From assembly GCA_016946835.1 (NCBI GenBank), contig JACVTC010000011.1:944501-1008500 (forward strand): 64,000 nucleotides of DNA. Reading direction: 5' to 3'. Positions 52,030 through 64,000 of the stretch are shown here, in pieces. This DNA comes from Neocallimastix lanati (nom. inval.). Taxonomy: Eukaryota > Neocallimastigomycota > Neocallimastigomycetes > Neocallimastigales > Neocallimastigaceae. Both the position numbers and the translations under genes were made by a program. Positions within the stretch are counted from its first letter, which is position 1, and each line of letters begins with the position of its first letter. Under the pieces are notes generated by a model. It was not told where the DNA came from. It ran no database searches and saw only the letters and a program-made list of their open reading frames with translations.

Positions 52030-52067
<38 letters not shown>

Positions 52068-52554
52068 TCTTTAAATACCAATAAAAATAAAATAAATAAT
52101 AATAATAAACATATATAGAAATAATAAAAGAAATAAAAAATTTGAACAAATAATAATAATAATAATTTTAATATATATATAAAAAAAAATAGAAATTTAA
52201 ATGATATTTATTTTTAAATATATACCGTTCAGTGAAATTCGTCAAATCATTAAATTTTTTTAATCAAAAAATAAATAAATAAATAAGTAAATAAATAAAT
52301 AAATAAATAAATAGTTAATTATAACAATAATAATAATAAATATAATAAAATCAATCATATAAAATATATAAATATAGATAAATAAATAAAAAATTCTATT
52401 AATAAAAACAATTATAATAATAAAATTATATAAATATTTAAATATTTTTATAATTAAATGTAAATCTTTAAAATATATATTAAATAAGTAAATAAATAAA
52501 TTTAAATCTACATTATAATTATAAATCAACAAAAAGTAATTTTTTTTAAAATTT

Positions 52555-52593
<39 letters not shown>

Positions 52594-52679
52594 TTTATTG
52601 TGTTTTTTTTTTTTGTTTTTTTTTTGTTTTTTTTTTTTTCTTTTTTTATTATTATTATTTTATCTATGTATAGTTTTTA
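51829..52679. other. AT-rich spacer with homopolymers
   Basis: Poly(A) runs at about 51892-51909 and 51980-52015, an ATT array at 52035-52063, a TAAA/AAAT tract at 52266-52312 and an AT run at 52559-52589. No gene. Confidence 0.65.
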
Positions 52680-52956
52680 TTATTTTCTAAAGTCTTTTTC
52701 ATATTAAAGAATTTCTTAAGAATCCTCATATTCCTCTATCCCTCATTAAACGAATGATTATTTTCTTCGTATTAGGTACTTCTATTTGGATCAAACAAAA
52801 AACGAACGAGGACTGCAGAGAACCCTAGTTAATATTAGATTAAAGGATATTCCTATTACTAAATACCTTTATTTTTGTTTCTAAAGAACTTAGCATTCCA
52901 ACTCTATCGGTTACTAGGTGAGATTTCTCAGGAATGACGTTTTATAAAAAAAAAAA

Positions 52957-52989
<33 letters not shown>

Positions 52990-53141
52990 AATAAATAAAT
53001 AAAGGGAAAATTTCCAATTGTATTATCTCTGTTTAACATAGAGATATAACGTTGTAGACGTCATATACAGGATAAAAAAAAAAATAAAATAAAAATAAAA
53101 AAAATAATATATTAGCAAACAAATTAGATAAATTTCCTTCA

Positions 53142-53187
<46 letters not shown>

Positions 53188-53434
53188 CAATTTACTAAAG
53201 ATATGGCTGGAAAATTGATTTATGCTTATAAGAAAATGATTTTTGAGAAAACTAGAAAGACTTATTTAAAAGTTTTAACTTTAAATGAGTATCCTGAATA
53301 TATAGCATTTGGTTCCCCGATGGGTAACCTTCGTGCCAGATATGAATTAGAAATTCGATGTACGTGTTGCCAAAGTTACCAATATGATTGAAAAGTCCCG
53401 ATTGTCCAGAACCAGAACGCTGGTCCTTATTGAT

Positions 53435-53474
<40 letters not shown>

Positions 53475-53528
53475 GAGAAAATAGTAATTCTTGATTGGAG
53501 TCTATCGGTTCTCTAAAATGCTATTTTT

Positions 53529-53562
<34 letters not shown>

Positions 53563-53609
53563 CAAGAATTTCGAACGAAATATTTTTCATGGATTTTGTA
53601 ATTCTTTAT

Positions 53610-53642
<33 letters not shown>

Positions 53643-53800
53643 ATTATTTCCAAATATTGTCCAACAATCAAATAGTAATGGAAACACGGTTGTTACAGAT
53701 AGTATATGATGTAGGATCATAATTTCCTTCTAGATTATCAATACAGACCCTAATCCGGAATAAAAATTCCCCTTTTTAAATAAAAAAAATATTATAATAA
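52680..53800. other. Second relic island, related to the one at 12-13 kb
   Basis: Higher-complexity sequence cut up by poly(A) (53142-53186), poly(T) (53437-53473, 53532-53562) and ATA/AAAT runs. Reverse-strand coding-like pieces include VIPEKSHLVTDRVGMLSSLE (about 52940-52880) and FRIRVCIDNLEGNYDPTSY (about 53762-53705), the latter matching the 12.84-kb relic at DNA level. A forward open frame of 62 codons sits at 53203-53391. No intact gene. Confidence 0.5.
53203..53391 (+). pseudogene. Short open fragment, 62 aa, unidentified
   Basis: The frame starts at an ATG just after a long poly(A) run and reads GKLIYAYKKMIFEKTR, YPEYIAFGSPMGNLRARYE and CTCCQSYQYD before a stop. After the stop the same frame stays protein-like for a few codons (KVPIVQNQNAGP). 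The composition is that of protein rather than spacer, but it is too short to be a likely gene and lies among other relics. I treat it as a fragment of a larger lost gene or element. Confidence 0.35.
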
Positions 53801-53954
53801 TCTGAAGGTTTGTTACCAATGGACTTTTTTTTATTTTATCTTATTTTTTTTTTTTTTTTGAATTTTTTTTTGAATTTTTTTTTTTTTTGAATTTTTTTTT
53901 CTTTTATTTATTTATTTTAAATATTTTTTTTTTTCAAATTATGTTCAATTTGGA

Positions 53955-54192
53955 CAGATAATTTTTATTTTTTATTTTTTATTTTTTATTTTTTATTTTT
54001 TATTTTTTATTTTTTATTTTTTTATTTTTTATTTTTTATTTTTTATTTTTTTATTTTTTTATTTTTTTATTTTTTATTTTTTTATTTTTTATTTTTTATT
54101 TTTTTATTTTTTTATTTTTTATTTTTTTATTTTTTTATTTTTTATTTTTTTATTTTTTTATTTTTTTATTATTTATTTTTTATTTTTTAATA
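53955..54192. repeat. ATTTTT/ATTTTTT variable-length array
   Basis: About thirty units of A followed by 5-7 T run without interruption, preceded by TTTTTTTTGAA-type repeats at 53860-53900 and followed by poly(A) at 54201-54228. Confidence 0.93.
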
Positions 54193-54464
54193 ATTTTGAT
54201 AAAAAAAAAAAAAAAAAAAAAAAAAAAAGATCCTTCCATTCCCTTGTATTGTAATTAATACTTTTTCCCTCAAGAAAGAATTTAAAAAATTTTTTTAACA
54301 CACACTAGAATCAACATACACATTATTTTCAATACTATTCAATACTATTATTAACATTACTAATAAATACTATTACTATTATTATTATAACTATTATTAC
54401 TATTACTATTATCATTATTACTGTTACTATTATCATTATTACTATAAACATTACCAATTGTTAG

Positions 54465-54784
54465 GTTAAAAGCGTTATATAAGAATAAAGTTTTTATCAT
54501 TGACTTTACTACGAATATGATTGAAAAATGGACAATCAATTAATCAATGCGTTATCCATTGTTTATTACTTTTTTACAACATGGACAAAAATTACAAAAA
54601 TTAGGACACATTTAATCTAATATTTTTGTAGCTTTAGCAATTCTAGCACATAATCTATAACCAATAGATACCATATGAAAGGTCAGGATATTCATAACAA
54701 AAAGTATAAAATTTAGCTTTAATAGAATTGATTTTCATATCTTCTTTGACAAATTTCAAGAATCGTAGATGAATAAACATTAGA
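54465..54784 (-). pseudogene. LINE-type retrotransposon tail (reverse transcriptase C-terminal zinc-knuckle region), decayed
   Basis: The minus strand reads FLKFVKEDMKINSIKAKFYTF, then after a shift YRLCARIAKATKILD, stop, MCPNFCNFCPCCKKVINNG, stop, and after a further shift LIDCPFFNHIRSKVNDKN. The C..C..C..C then 'hWLidCPfF..IR' arrangement is typical of the segment that follows the reverse transcriptase domain in non-LTR elements. Stops and shifts show it is inactive. A poly(A) run on the plus strand lies at 54784-54810, immediately upstream in the relic's orientation. Confidence 0.6.
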
Positions 54785-54810
54785 AAAAAAAAAAAAAAAA
54801 AAAAAAAAAA

Positions 54811-55384
54811 ACTATATTTATTTATAAAATTTCATTAATATTTATATAATTTTGTTATTTTTATTTTATTTTATTTTTTTTATAATTTATGTATATTATA
54901 TATCTTTAATGTAAATTTATTGTTAAAAAAAAAATGTTTTATAAAAATTATATATTAATAAATTATTTATATTTTGTAAAATATGTTTTATAAAAATTAT
55001 ATATTTGTAAATTATTTATATTTCGTAAAATTGTATCATGAAAATTATATATTATTAATTATTTATATTTCTGTAAAACTAATTACAATTAAGAATAAAG
55101 GTTATAATTTTATTTTAATTGTAAATTCAATTTACAATTAAATATAAAATAATTATTTCTTGATATTAATATATTATATATATAATATATATTAATGATA
55201 ATATATAATAATAAAATAGAAATAAATTATGTTAAATTATTAAAGGTACTATAAATTGTATAAAAAATATAAAAAAATAAATAAATAAAATTTCTAACTA
55301 CTATTTAAAAAAAAAAAATAAAAAAATAAAAAATAAAAAGATTTATAAATTATGAAAAGTATATAATATATATATATATATATT
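54811..55384. other. AT-rich spacer
   Basis: Contains two or three imperfect copies of a short phrase (AAAATTATATATTAATAAATT-like, 54945-55070). No gene. Confidence 0.6.
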
Positions 55385-56041
55385 TTATTGGTATATATGC
55401 TGTAAGTATATTTTATGTACTAATTGTAATTGAACATATTCTTTTAAGCCTAGTCGATCGGCAATGTCAATAGATGTTTCATTTTGATAATTCATTAAAG
55501 ATAAATCTACTTTTAATAAACGCATCCTAAATATTAAGATTAAGATATCAAAGCGTTGGCATATGACAGCTTTCATTATTGGTGTAATTCCTTTATCATC
55601 TTGTATATTAACATTTACTGATGGATTATCAAGGAATAATTTGATAATTTCATAACGAATAATATCTTCTGCCGATAATTGAATTAAACGATCATATTCA
55701 TCATTAATATTTCTTAAGAAATAAAGATAAGCTTTACAGTACTGACAATCTTCAACATTTTCATGATGTTTAATATAATCATAATGTACATTACTTGTCA
55801 TCATATTATAAAGTTCTCCTATAGATAATGATTCATTATCATTATTATCATTATTATTATTATTATAACCTGGGGATGCGTAATAACTTCTATTTCCTTC
55901 TTGTTCAAGCATATAACGATTTGGATTACTGTTACTATTATTATTACTATAACGAGAAGGAGGAGGGGTAGGGTAGGGATAATTATTATAATTATCTAAT
56001 GATCTATCATCATTACTATTTCCATTATTAATATTTCTATA

Positions 56042-56077
<36 letters not shown>

Positions 56078-58600
56078 ATTATTATTATTATTATTATAAT
56101 TATTATTATTATTTGAATAATAATTCATATTAGATGAGGAAGGTATACTATTCATTGAATTAGATAAATTCTGTGGATTTAATGAAGATGAAGGTGGTGA
56201 TGGAAGAATTGGTCGCAATTTATTATTATTACTATTAATATTATTGTTATTACCAATATTATCTGGATGTACAAAATATTGATCATGATTATTATTATTA
56301 TTATAAGAAGAAGAAGAAGACATTACATTACCGTTTTCCTTTTTAAGAATTATATTATTGATATTCATAACTTCAGTACTAGATGATTTACTAACACCTT
56401 TAATTACTTTATCTGATTTCCTTTTAATTGTTTTATGGAAAACAGTTTTACCATTGAATAATTGTTCATTGACATTAAAACTGTCTGATTTCATTAAGAT
56501 TTTATTTACAATTTCAATATTAAAGTTTTTTGCAGCATAAAATAGGGCATTATTATAATAATCATTTTTTTTCGATAAATCAATGTGTGGATGACTAATA
56601 ATAATATTTATCATTTCATTTTGTGGAAGTGATATTTCTGAAATACTATTTATTTTATTTAAAATATATTTCTTTGTATTATACTCTTCATTATTTCTAC
56701 TACTACCATTTAACATATCCATATCACTAAATTTATTATAATTAATATTAGTTCCTTCAAGTGAAAAGAAATGATATATCATTCTTTGATAGTCTTCAAT
56801 ATAATTTCGGGTATTACTTAAAAGATTAATCAATGGAGTATTATTATGTTTTCCAGAAATATTAATATCTATTTCAGGATGATCTAAAAGAATCTTTAAG
56901 GCTTCCTTACTATTTAATACCACCGAAAATAATAATGGATTTAAACCTGTAACATTTTTACAATTTATTTCAATAGATGGATGACTAATTAACATCTTCA
57001 ATATATCATAACGTTTTTTAAGAATGGTATAGAAAATAGGAGAAAATCCATATTTATCATACGTATTAACATTCACTCTATCATAGCGAAGTAATACTCT
57101 TACAACTTCATAATTGTCATTATTAATTGCCAAATGAAGAGGAGTATATCCCTGAACTGTTTTATAGTATAACGCAGAAATGGTTTCATGAACAATAACA
57201 TTTATTTGTGATATATCATTACTAATACAGGCCTTTAATAATTTAAATGCATTAATAATATCTGGATAGTTATCAATTTTTTTGATTTGTTCAACATCAT
57301 GTTTTACATAGGCAGCATTTAATATATTCATCATAAGATCACGTATAATTCCACACTGTTTGATGATTAATTTTATTTGGTTCTTATAAAGATAATATCT
57401 ATAGATATCAGTTTTACTTAATCTTACTCTCTGTTTTCTAAATTTTAAAACTTTTTGAATGCACAGATTACAAAGAGTATTTGGTAAGTAATTAAAGAAT
57501 TCCTTATTTTCCAATAATACGATAAAGAAAATAGGATTATTATTAGTAATATTATTATTAATATATTTATTTAAATTCTGGAAGAAATATTCCAAAATTT
57601 CAAAATTGATATATTGATTTAATAAGTATTTATTAATAATAATATCATTTATGTCATAAAAACGATCAATAATAATTGGTGTAATAAACTTCATAACTGT
57701 TTGGAAATTTCTTCTATCATCATACGTACTATTTTGAACAAACGAATCAAAATTCATGTCAAAAAGTTTTTCTTTTTCAACTTCAGTTATTCTAAAGTTT
57801 TTAAATTTATATTTAATTGTTGGATAAAATGAATATTTACTATCTGTACCATCTTCTAGCATATCAATAGCATTAACAGGGAACTGAGGAGCTGATGAAA
57901 TTGGTGGATCTGATTTTTTATGATATACTGGAGGTTTTACATTGACTAAAGATGACGATGGACTTTTTCCATCAAATAATTCAGTTTTTGTAACTGAACG
58001 ATTGCTATTAGAATTTGAATTATTCATACGATAAGATCCATTAAATCTATCAAATACAGAATCTCTATTACTATTACCACTAGTTGAAATAGTAGCAGTA
58101 TTATTACTAAGATTACGATAATTATTATTATTACTATTATAATTATTATCATTAAATTGATTATATTCTTCTTGTGAAATTCTATTATTATTAATTTGAT
58201 TATATTCTTCTTGTGAAATTCTTCTATTATTATTAATTTGATTGTATTCTTCTTGCGAAATTCTTCTATTATTATTAATTTGATTATATTCTTCATGTGA
58301 AATTCTTCTATTATTATTAATTTGATTATATTCTTCTTGTGAAATTTTTCTATTATTATTAATTTGATTATATTCTTCTTGTGAAATTCTTCTATTATTA
58401 TTATTATTAATTTGATTATATTCTTCTTGTGAATTTCTTCTATTATTAACTTGATTATATTCTTCTTGTGAATTTCTTATATTATTATTATTATTATTAT
58501 TAAATTGACTATATTTTTCTTGTGAATTTCTTCTACTACTATTATTATTATTATATGAATTTCTTTCATATTCATTAACTCCAGGTAAATAAGGAGGTTC

Positions 58601-58639
<39 letters not shown>

Positions 58640-61006
58640 TCTATCACGTACTTCTATATTACGATAACCCATATATTTATTTTCATATCTATTATTTCCA
58701 TCATTATATTCCGAAGTACGATTTATTATTCCATTGATGGAATCCATTCCTTCATGTAATGATGATCGACTTCTCATATCAGATGATGACGCGAGTACTC
58801 TTACATCATTTATTGATTCTCTATTCTCTAGAGGCATATTATTTATTGAACTTCTACTCTCCAATGGATATTCCCTATTCATCATATCATATCTAGGATT
58901 TCGACTCTCTATGGAATATTCATCATTTCTCATTCCATAGTTAGAATTTCTATTATCAATAAGTAACTCTCTATCTCTCCTTTCATTCATAGATGGAATA
59001 TTTGGCATTAAACGTTTTCTACTTCTTTCTTCATCATTTATAAAATCAAGAGTATGCTTTTTCATTCTATCCTCTGATGGATATGGTCTTTTCTCATCAA
59101 ATTTATCATTCTTTCTTAATAAATCTCTTAAATTAGATGACCCATGAAAACCATTTTCATTACTATTATGTGAAAAAGAACGATAATTACTATTTTCTGT
59201 GAAAGTCGTAGGAACAACTTGATTAGTATTATTCAATAAATTATTTATACTACTACGATTGTTTTGACCTCTATCATTACTTTCATTAATATATTGATAA
59301 TGTTTATTGTAATCATTTTCATTCTTAAAATCATTAATACATCTTTTATCAGTTTTATAATTATTATATCCATTAGCCGATAAAATATAGTCATCATTTG
59401 AATCATTTTTGTTATTATTCAAAGTTGAATAACGATTATTAGATTGTACTTCTTCATTTAGGGAATTGCTTTTTACAGGATTAAAACGCTCTCTATAATT
59501 TCTATCATATGTATTATGATATGAGTTTATATTTTGGGAAATTTTATCGGTTGTATCAATGTTACTTTTTTGATAATCATCCATATATTCATGAATTCTT
59601 GGTAACTGTATTTTTTGATCTTTTGCTATAAATTTTAATTTTAAATATATATTATTGTTGTTATTATTTTAATATTATTAAATATATATATAATAATAAT
59701 GAATATATACATAAATTAGTATAAATTAATTATTAAATAGCATCATATATTATTGACTTATTTTATTATAATATATATATATATAATATAATAAAATAAG
59801 TCAATAATTTTATATATATATATATATCTACATTTATTATTATTATTTTTTTTCAATTACCTCTAGAATAATTAGTAATAGATGGTTTGTTCTGATTAAT
59901 GGGATGAAGATGTTCATCTGAATGAATTATATTTTTTATATTTAAGGATTCTCTTTTATCACCATATTCATCTCTAGATAAATCTCTATATTCATGGTTT
60001 CTATTTATAAATGGAGGATCCTGATTTACACGATAATCATGATCAGAATTTTGATTTACATTAATATTTCCATTGATAAAATTAATAGAATTTTTATTGT
60101 TAGCAGAGGAATTATTTGGATAATAATTATCAGAAGAATAATATGAAGATTTAGCAGTTTCAATAAAAGGTGGAAGTAAGGAAGATGATGAAGGTAAATC
60201 TCTAGGATTATTACTATATTCGGAAATTTTGGGTATCATAATGGATTTATCATTATTGGTATCATTAGGATTGTATCGTATATTACCATAATTACCATAA
60301 GCTTTTCTGTTATTAATAAATGGTGGTTCATCATGATGATAATCATTAGGATTTTCTTTACCATTCAGCGAATTCTCTTTTAACTTTTTATATGAATATG
60401 GTTTTTGGTCATTATTGCTTTCATTTCTTGAATTATAAAAGTCCTTTGGTATTTTTTGATATAATAAATCATTCTTATTATCAATTCTATTTAACGTAAT
60501 CTTTTGGTTCTGATCAAAAGAAAAGTTATAATTATTATATACATTTAATTTTTTTCCAGTAAAGATATTTTCTTTCAAATTATGAAAACTAGAAACATTA
60601 TTCACTGGAAGATAATTATTATTTGATAATTCATTCTTTTTTTCACACATAATACTATTTATATATATTTAATATATTATTAATTAAAAAAAATTATTAT
60701 TTTCAATTTAATTAGATAGTTTAAAACTACTAAATAAATAAATAAAAATTACCTATTCTTATCTTCAATTGCTTTTTCATATAAATCATTACTAGAACTT
60801 CCATTTTTATTATCATAGATTTTCGCATATGAAAGAACCTGTGGTTCTTGAATTTCTAAATAATTTTTTTTAACGATTTCATCATAAAAATCTTTATTAA
60901 TAAATACATTTTTCTCTGATTTATCATCAAAGGCAGTTAAAAAATAAAACAATTTCTGTTGTACTTTGAAGAAGAATATATCATTGTCTTCAAATATAGA
61001 TTCCAT
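55385..61006 (-). CDS. Asn-rich ankyrin-repeat protein, three exons
   Basis: Minus-strand exons are 61006-60753, 60654-59861 and 59625-55385 (1762 aa), with GTAATT donors and TAG acceptors and exact phase at both joins. Residues 1 to about 1000 are mostly disordered (Asn, Ser, Arg, Tyr) and include about eight tandem copies of a 14-16-residue unit NNNRRISQEEYNQI (58140-58530). A mostly helical, non-repetitive segment (about 985-1150; LFDMNFDSFVQNSTYDDRR onward) precedes ankyrin repeats at about 1175-1280 (GYTPLHLAINNDNYEVVRVL; DKYGFSPIFYTILKKRYDIL; GLNPLLFSVVLNSKEAL; HNNTPLINLL), another degenerate one near 1362-1415, a poly-Asn linker, and a final repeat near 1689-1750 (DKGITPIMKAVICQRFDIL). 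Ankyrin domains bind proteins; the partner is unknown. Such large Asn-rich ankyrin proteins are an expanded type in gut fungi, which is inference here. Confidence 0.87.
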
Positions 61007-64000
61007 TTTGACCTTTATTATTATATATAAATTACTTCAATATAGATAATATAATATATAAAAAAAATATTTGTGATTTTTACTTTTTAGTTTATGTAAA
61101 TTAAAAAAACATTAAGTACTTTTTATATTTTACTATTCAAAATATTATTTTAATACATTCTAAAAACTTTTTAAAACTTCTATTTTAATTATTTTTATCC
61201 CTTTAAAAAAAAAAAAAGGAAAAAAATGATATTATAATTTACTCTTACTATAAACTTTTACAACATAACAATTAATAATTATATTAATAAATTTAAATAA
61301 AGCACTTACTTTTATTTGGTTTTTTGTAATTAAATATATTATAGATATATGTTTAATGATAATATTATTTATACAAATATTTATCAGATTATTCTCTTTT
61401 ACTTTAAGTTTAAAAAATTTAATATATATTTAATAAATAAATATATAATTTTGTTGTATATGTATTGAACTATTTTAAATGTATTTAAGTTTATTTTTAA
61501 ATATATATAATAACCTATTTTACTTTTTATATTATATGTAATAAAAAATATATAAATATATTCTTTATAACTAATAACAATATTATTAATATTTAAAAAT
61601 TTAAATCATATTATAATACTAAATATATTTTTTTATTTTATGTCTTGTATTTTATTTATTAATATAATTTATTAATACTTTTTTATTATTATTACTTCAA
61701 AATTGATTTAATTTTTTGTTATAATTATTATATTTAAAGATATAACTATTAAAAAATTTTAAATAAAAAAAAAAGTAAAAATGTCAAAAAATTTTTTTGA
61801 TACTTTTTTCTGTTTTAAATATTTTTTTTATAAATATATATAATTAAATCCTATATTATTATTCAATATATTTATATTATTTATTTTAGTCTATTTAATA
61901 CAAATTTAAAAAAATATATGTATATTAATAAATACCTTAATATTGATTTATTTATAAATAACTTTATATATAATCTCAAAATATATTAAATAATTATTAC
62001 CATATAAACTATAATTATCCAAAAAAATTATAATATTTTTTAGAATTAAATTATATTTATTTAAATTTTTTCCTATCAATTTATAATATAGACATTAAAA
62101 TATATTACAATACATTTAAAATAAAATTCAATATAAAATATTAAATGAAATAAAGATTATAACATAATTTTATTTTATGTATTTAAATTCTAACTATTAA
62201 ATATATTATTTTTTTTATATATATTATATATGTTATTATAATATATATATTTTTCAATTACCATAAAAATTAATAGATCTTTTAACAAAAATATAATGCA
62301 TTATTAATTAACGTATAACAATTAATTTTCAATATGGAAAATTTCAAATATGAAATTCATGCCTCATATTCTAATATATTATATTATATTTTATAATTTA
62401 TTATTATATAATACTCAATAATATAAAAGTCTTTTTATTAATATGACAGGAATAGTATAAAAATAAATTCTATTTTAGTTCATATATAAGTTTATTAAAA
62501 TTTTAATTACATTTTATATATATATATATATTTATTAGCAATTTATTATAACCTTAAAATAAATATATTCTTTAAATTGAAAATAGAAAAAAAAACTTAT
62601 AATAAATTTTAGTATTAAAAATTATAATTTAAATACACATATATTATAATTTTAATATCAATATATTAAATATATTTTACTTATATATTGTATTACAGTA
62701 AAATTTTGCTTAACACTATATTAAAATAGAAGTATAAATAAAAATCCTTAACCTACTTAACAAATTTGAAAAAATTTTAAACATATATTATAATAAAAAA
62801 AAAGAAAAATAATTTAAATATATAATTTAATAAAAATTGGAAAAATAATATAAAAAAGGTTATATATTACATATTACACAATAAATATAGTTAATAAAAA
62901 TATATATATAACTATTTATTATTATATATTATATTATTACATTAGTATGAATAAATTCTAAAATAATTATCATTTGTAAATTATTATCGGACTATTTAAA
63001 AATTAGAATAGTACTATTAAATGCTTTTTATTTATAATTGAATTGTGATTATTTGATTATTTGGTTAGTCGGTTATTCGATTATTTGATTATTATTCAAT
63101 TTATTTGATTATTAATAGCTATAGTTAAAATTATTTAAATTACTTAATGTATGTACTTCATTATAAGTAATATTTATTATGTATTACACTACATTTAATA
63201 GAAATAATTATAATAATTTTAATAATCATAATACATTATAGAAATATATGTTGAATAATTTGATTGGTTAATTTCACGACAATGATGATGAAATATATTA
63301 TTTTTTTATTTATTATATGCATTATGCTTTTAATTTTTATTAGTCTTTTTTAGAAATAATTTTTTATAGAATATTTATTCATTTCTAATTTAAATTATTA
63401 TGATGAATTTTCATAGGATTATTTTGATTCAATATAATCCTATATATAAAAATTGATTATTAATTTAAATTTCTATTTATAATATATACTGAGGGTGAAT
63501 TAATTCTCTATTTAATACTATATATTATCAATAATATATTATTAAAGGTATGTAATTTATTTTATTATTTGAATTAAAATAAATAAAGGATTATTTTTAA
63601 TTATTACTCGTTGAAAAAAAATTTTTTTTTCAGTTTTTTTTAACCATTTTTAATTATATTAAAGAATATTTTAGTTTATTAATGAATTATTAATTAATTG
63701 TATTTACTATTTTTATATACTTTAATATAAAAATATATATTTACAATACATATAAATATTTTTCTTCTTAATAGTTTATTTGATAATTGACATATTATAA
63801 AATGGAATTATTGGTCTATTTTTTTTAAAAAAAAAAAATGTAAATTCTTTAATATAACTTCGAACATAAGCAATTCAATATGGAATTTAATTACAATTTA
63901 AATAATGTTTTAACTTTTAACAATAAATATGAGACTAATATAATAAATATTAAACAATGGAAAATCATTTATTAATTATTATATATAAAAAAAACAGTTA
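61007..64000. other. AT-rich spacer to window end
   Basis: I see no coding stretch, RNA gene or element. A TTATTTGATTATTCGGTTA-like imperfect short repeat sits near 63050-63110. The ankyrin-gene promoter should lie within the first few hundred bases. Confidence 0.65.

Overview
The window looks like nuclear DNA from an anaerobic gut fungus (Neocallimastigomycota: Neocallimastix/Piromyces/Anaeromyces type). The reasons are an extremely AT-rich background, intergenic stretches almost purely A/T, very many poly(A)/poly(T) and trinucleotide tracts, short GT..AG introns, Asn/Ser/Asp-rich disordered proteins, a fungal-type double-domain ATP phosphofructokinase with the fungal N-terminal extension, a fungus-restricted Uds1-type septation/coiled-coil protein, and a decayed glycoside hydrolase family 16 fragment. 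The organism call is inference; Dictyostelium-like AT richness was considered but the PFK and Uds1 architecture point to fungi.

Layout. 1-4912 (+): a 5'-truncated, four-exon, Asn-rich protein of unknown function. 5877-9310 (-): ATP-dependent 6-phosphofructokinase, three exons, 1018 aa. 9311-14210: long spacer with a less AT-rich relic at about 12.08-13.16 kb. 14211-16044 (-): fibrillarin, five exons, 313 aa. 16045-22626: spacer holding a decayed gene (about 16.85-19.1 kb), two foldback (inverted-repeat) structures and a broken GH16 glucanase remnant. 22627-24811 (-): Csr1/Sec14-like CRAL-TRIO lipid-transfer protein, three exons, 527 aa. 24812-29957: empty AT-rich spacer. 29958-32800 (+): a UBE2T-type ubiquitin-conjugating enzyme, six exons, carrying an unusual C-terminal extension of about 533 residues. 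33808-36088 (+): prefoldin subunit 3, six exons, one intron apparently GC-AG. 36089-44004: spacer with a decayed coding relic, a compound pentanucleotide satellite and a 3 x 55 bp tandem repeat. 44005-51828 (+): a single-exon 2607-aa protein with repetitive disordered N-terminus, Uds1 domain and giant coiled coil. 51829-55384: relic-rich spacer with LINE-type reverse-transcriptase tail. 55385-61006 (-): 1762-aa Asn-rich ankyrin-repeat protein, three exons. 61007-64000: empty AT-rich spacer.

The genes are ordinary eukaryotic housekeeping or structural genes, not an operon: glycolysis (PFK), rRNA 2'-O-methylation (fibrillarin), chaperone delivery to CCT (prefoldin), lipid exchange (CRAL-TRIO), ubiquitin conjugation in DNA repair (UBE2T) and cell polarity/septation (Uds1). 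Exon structures were derived by hand from splice signals, reading-frame continuity and family conservation. I found no clearly novel multi-gene system; the most interesting item is the UBE2T-like E2 whose long tail holds several SUMO-interaction-like motifs and nuclear localisation signals.
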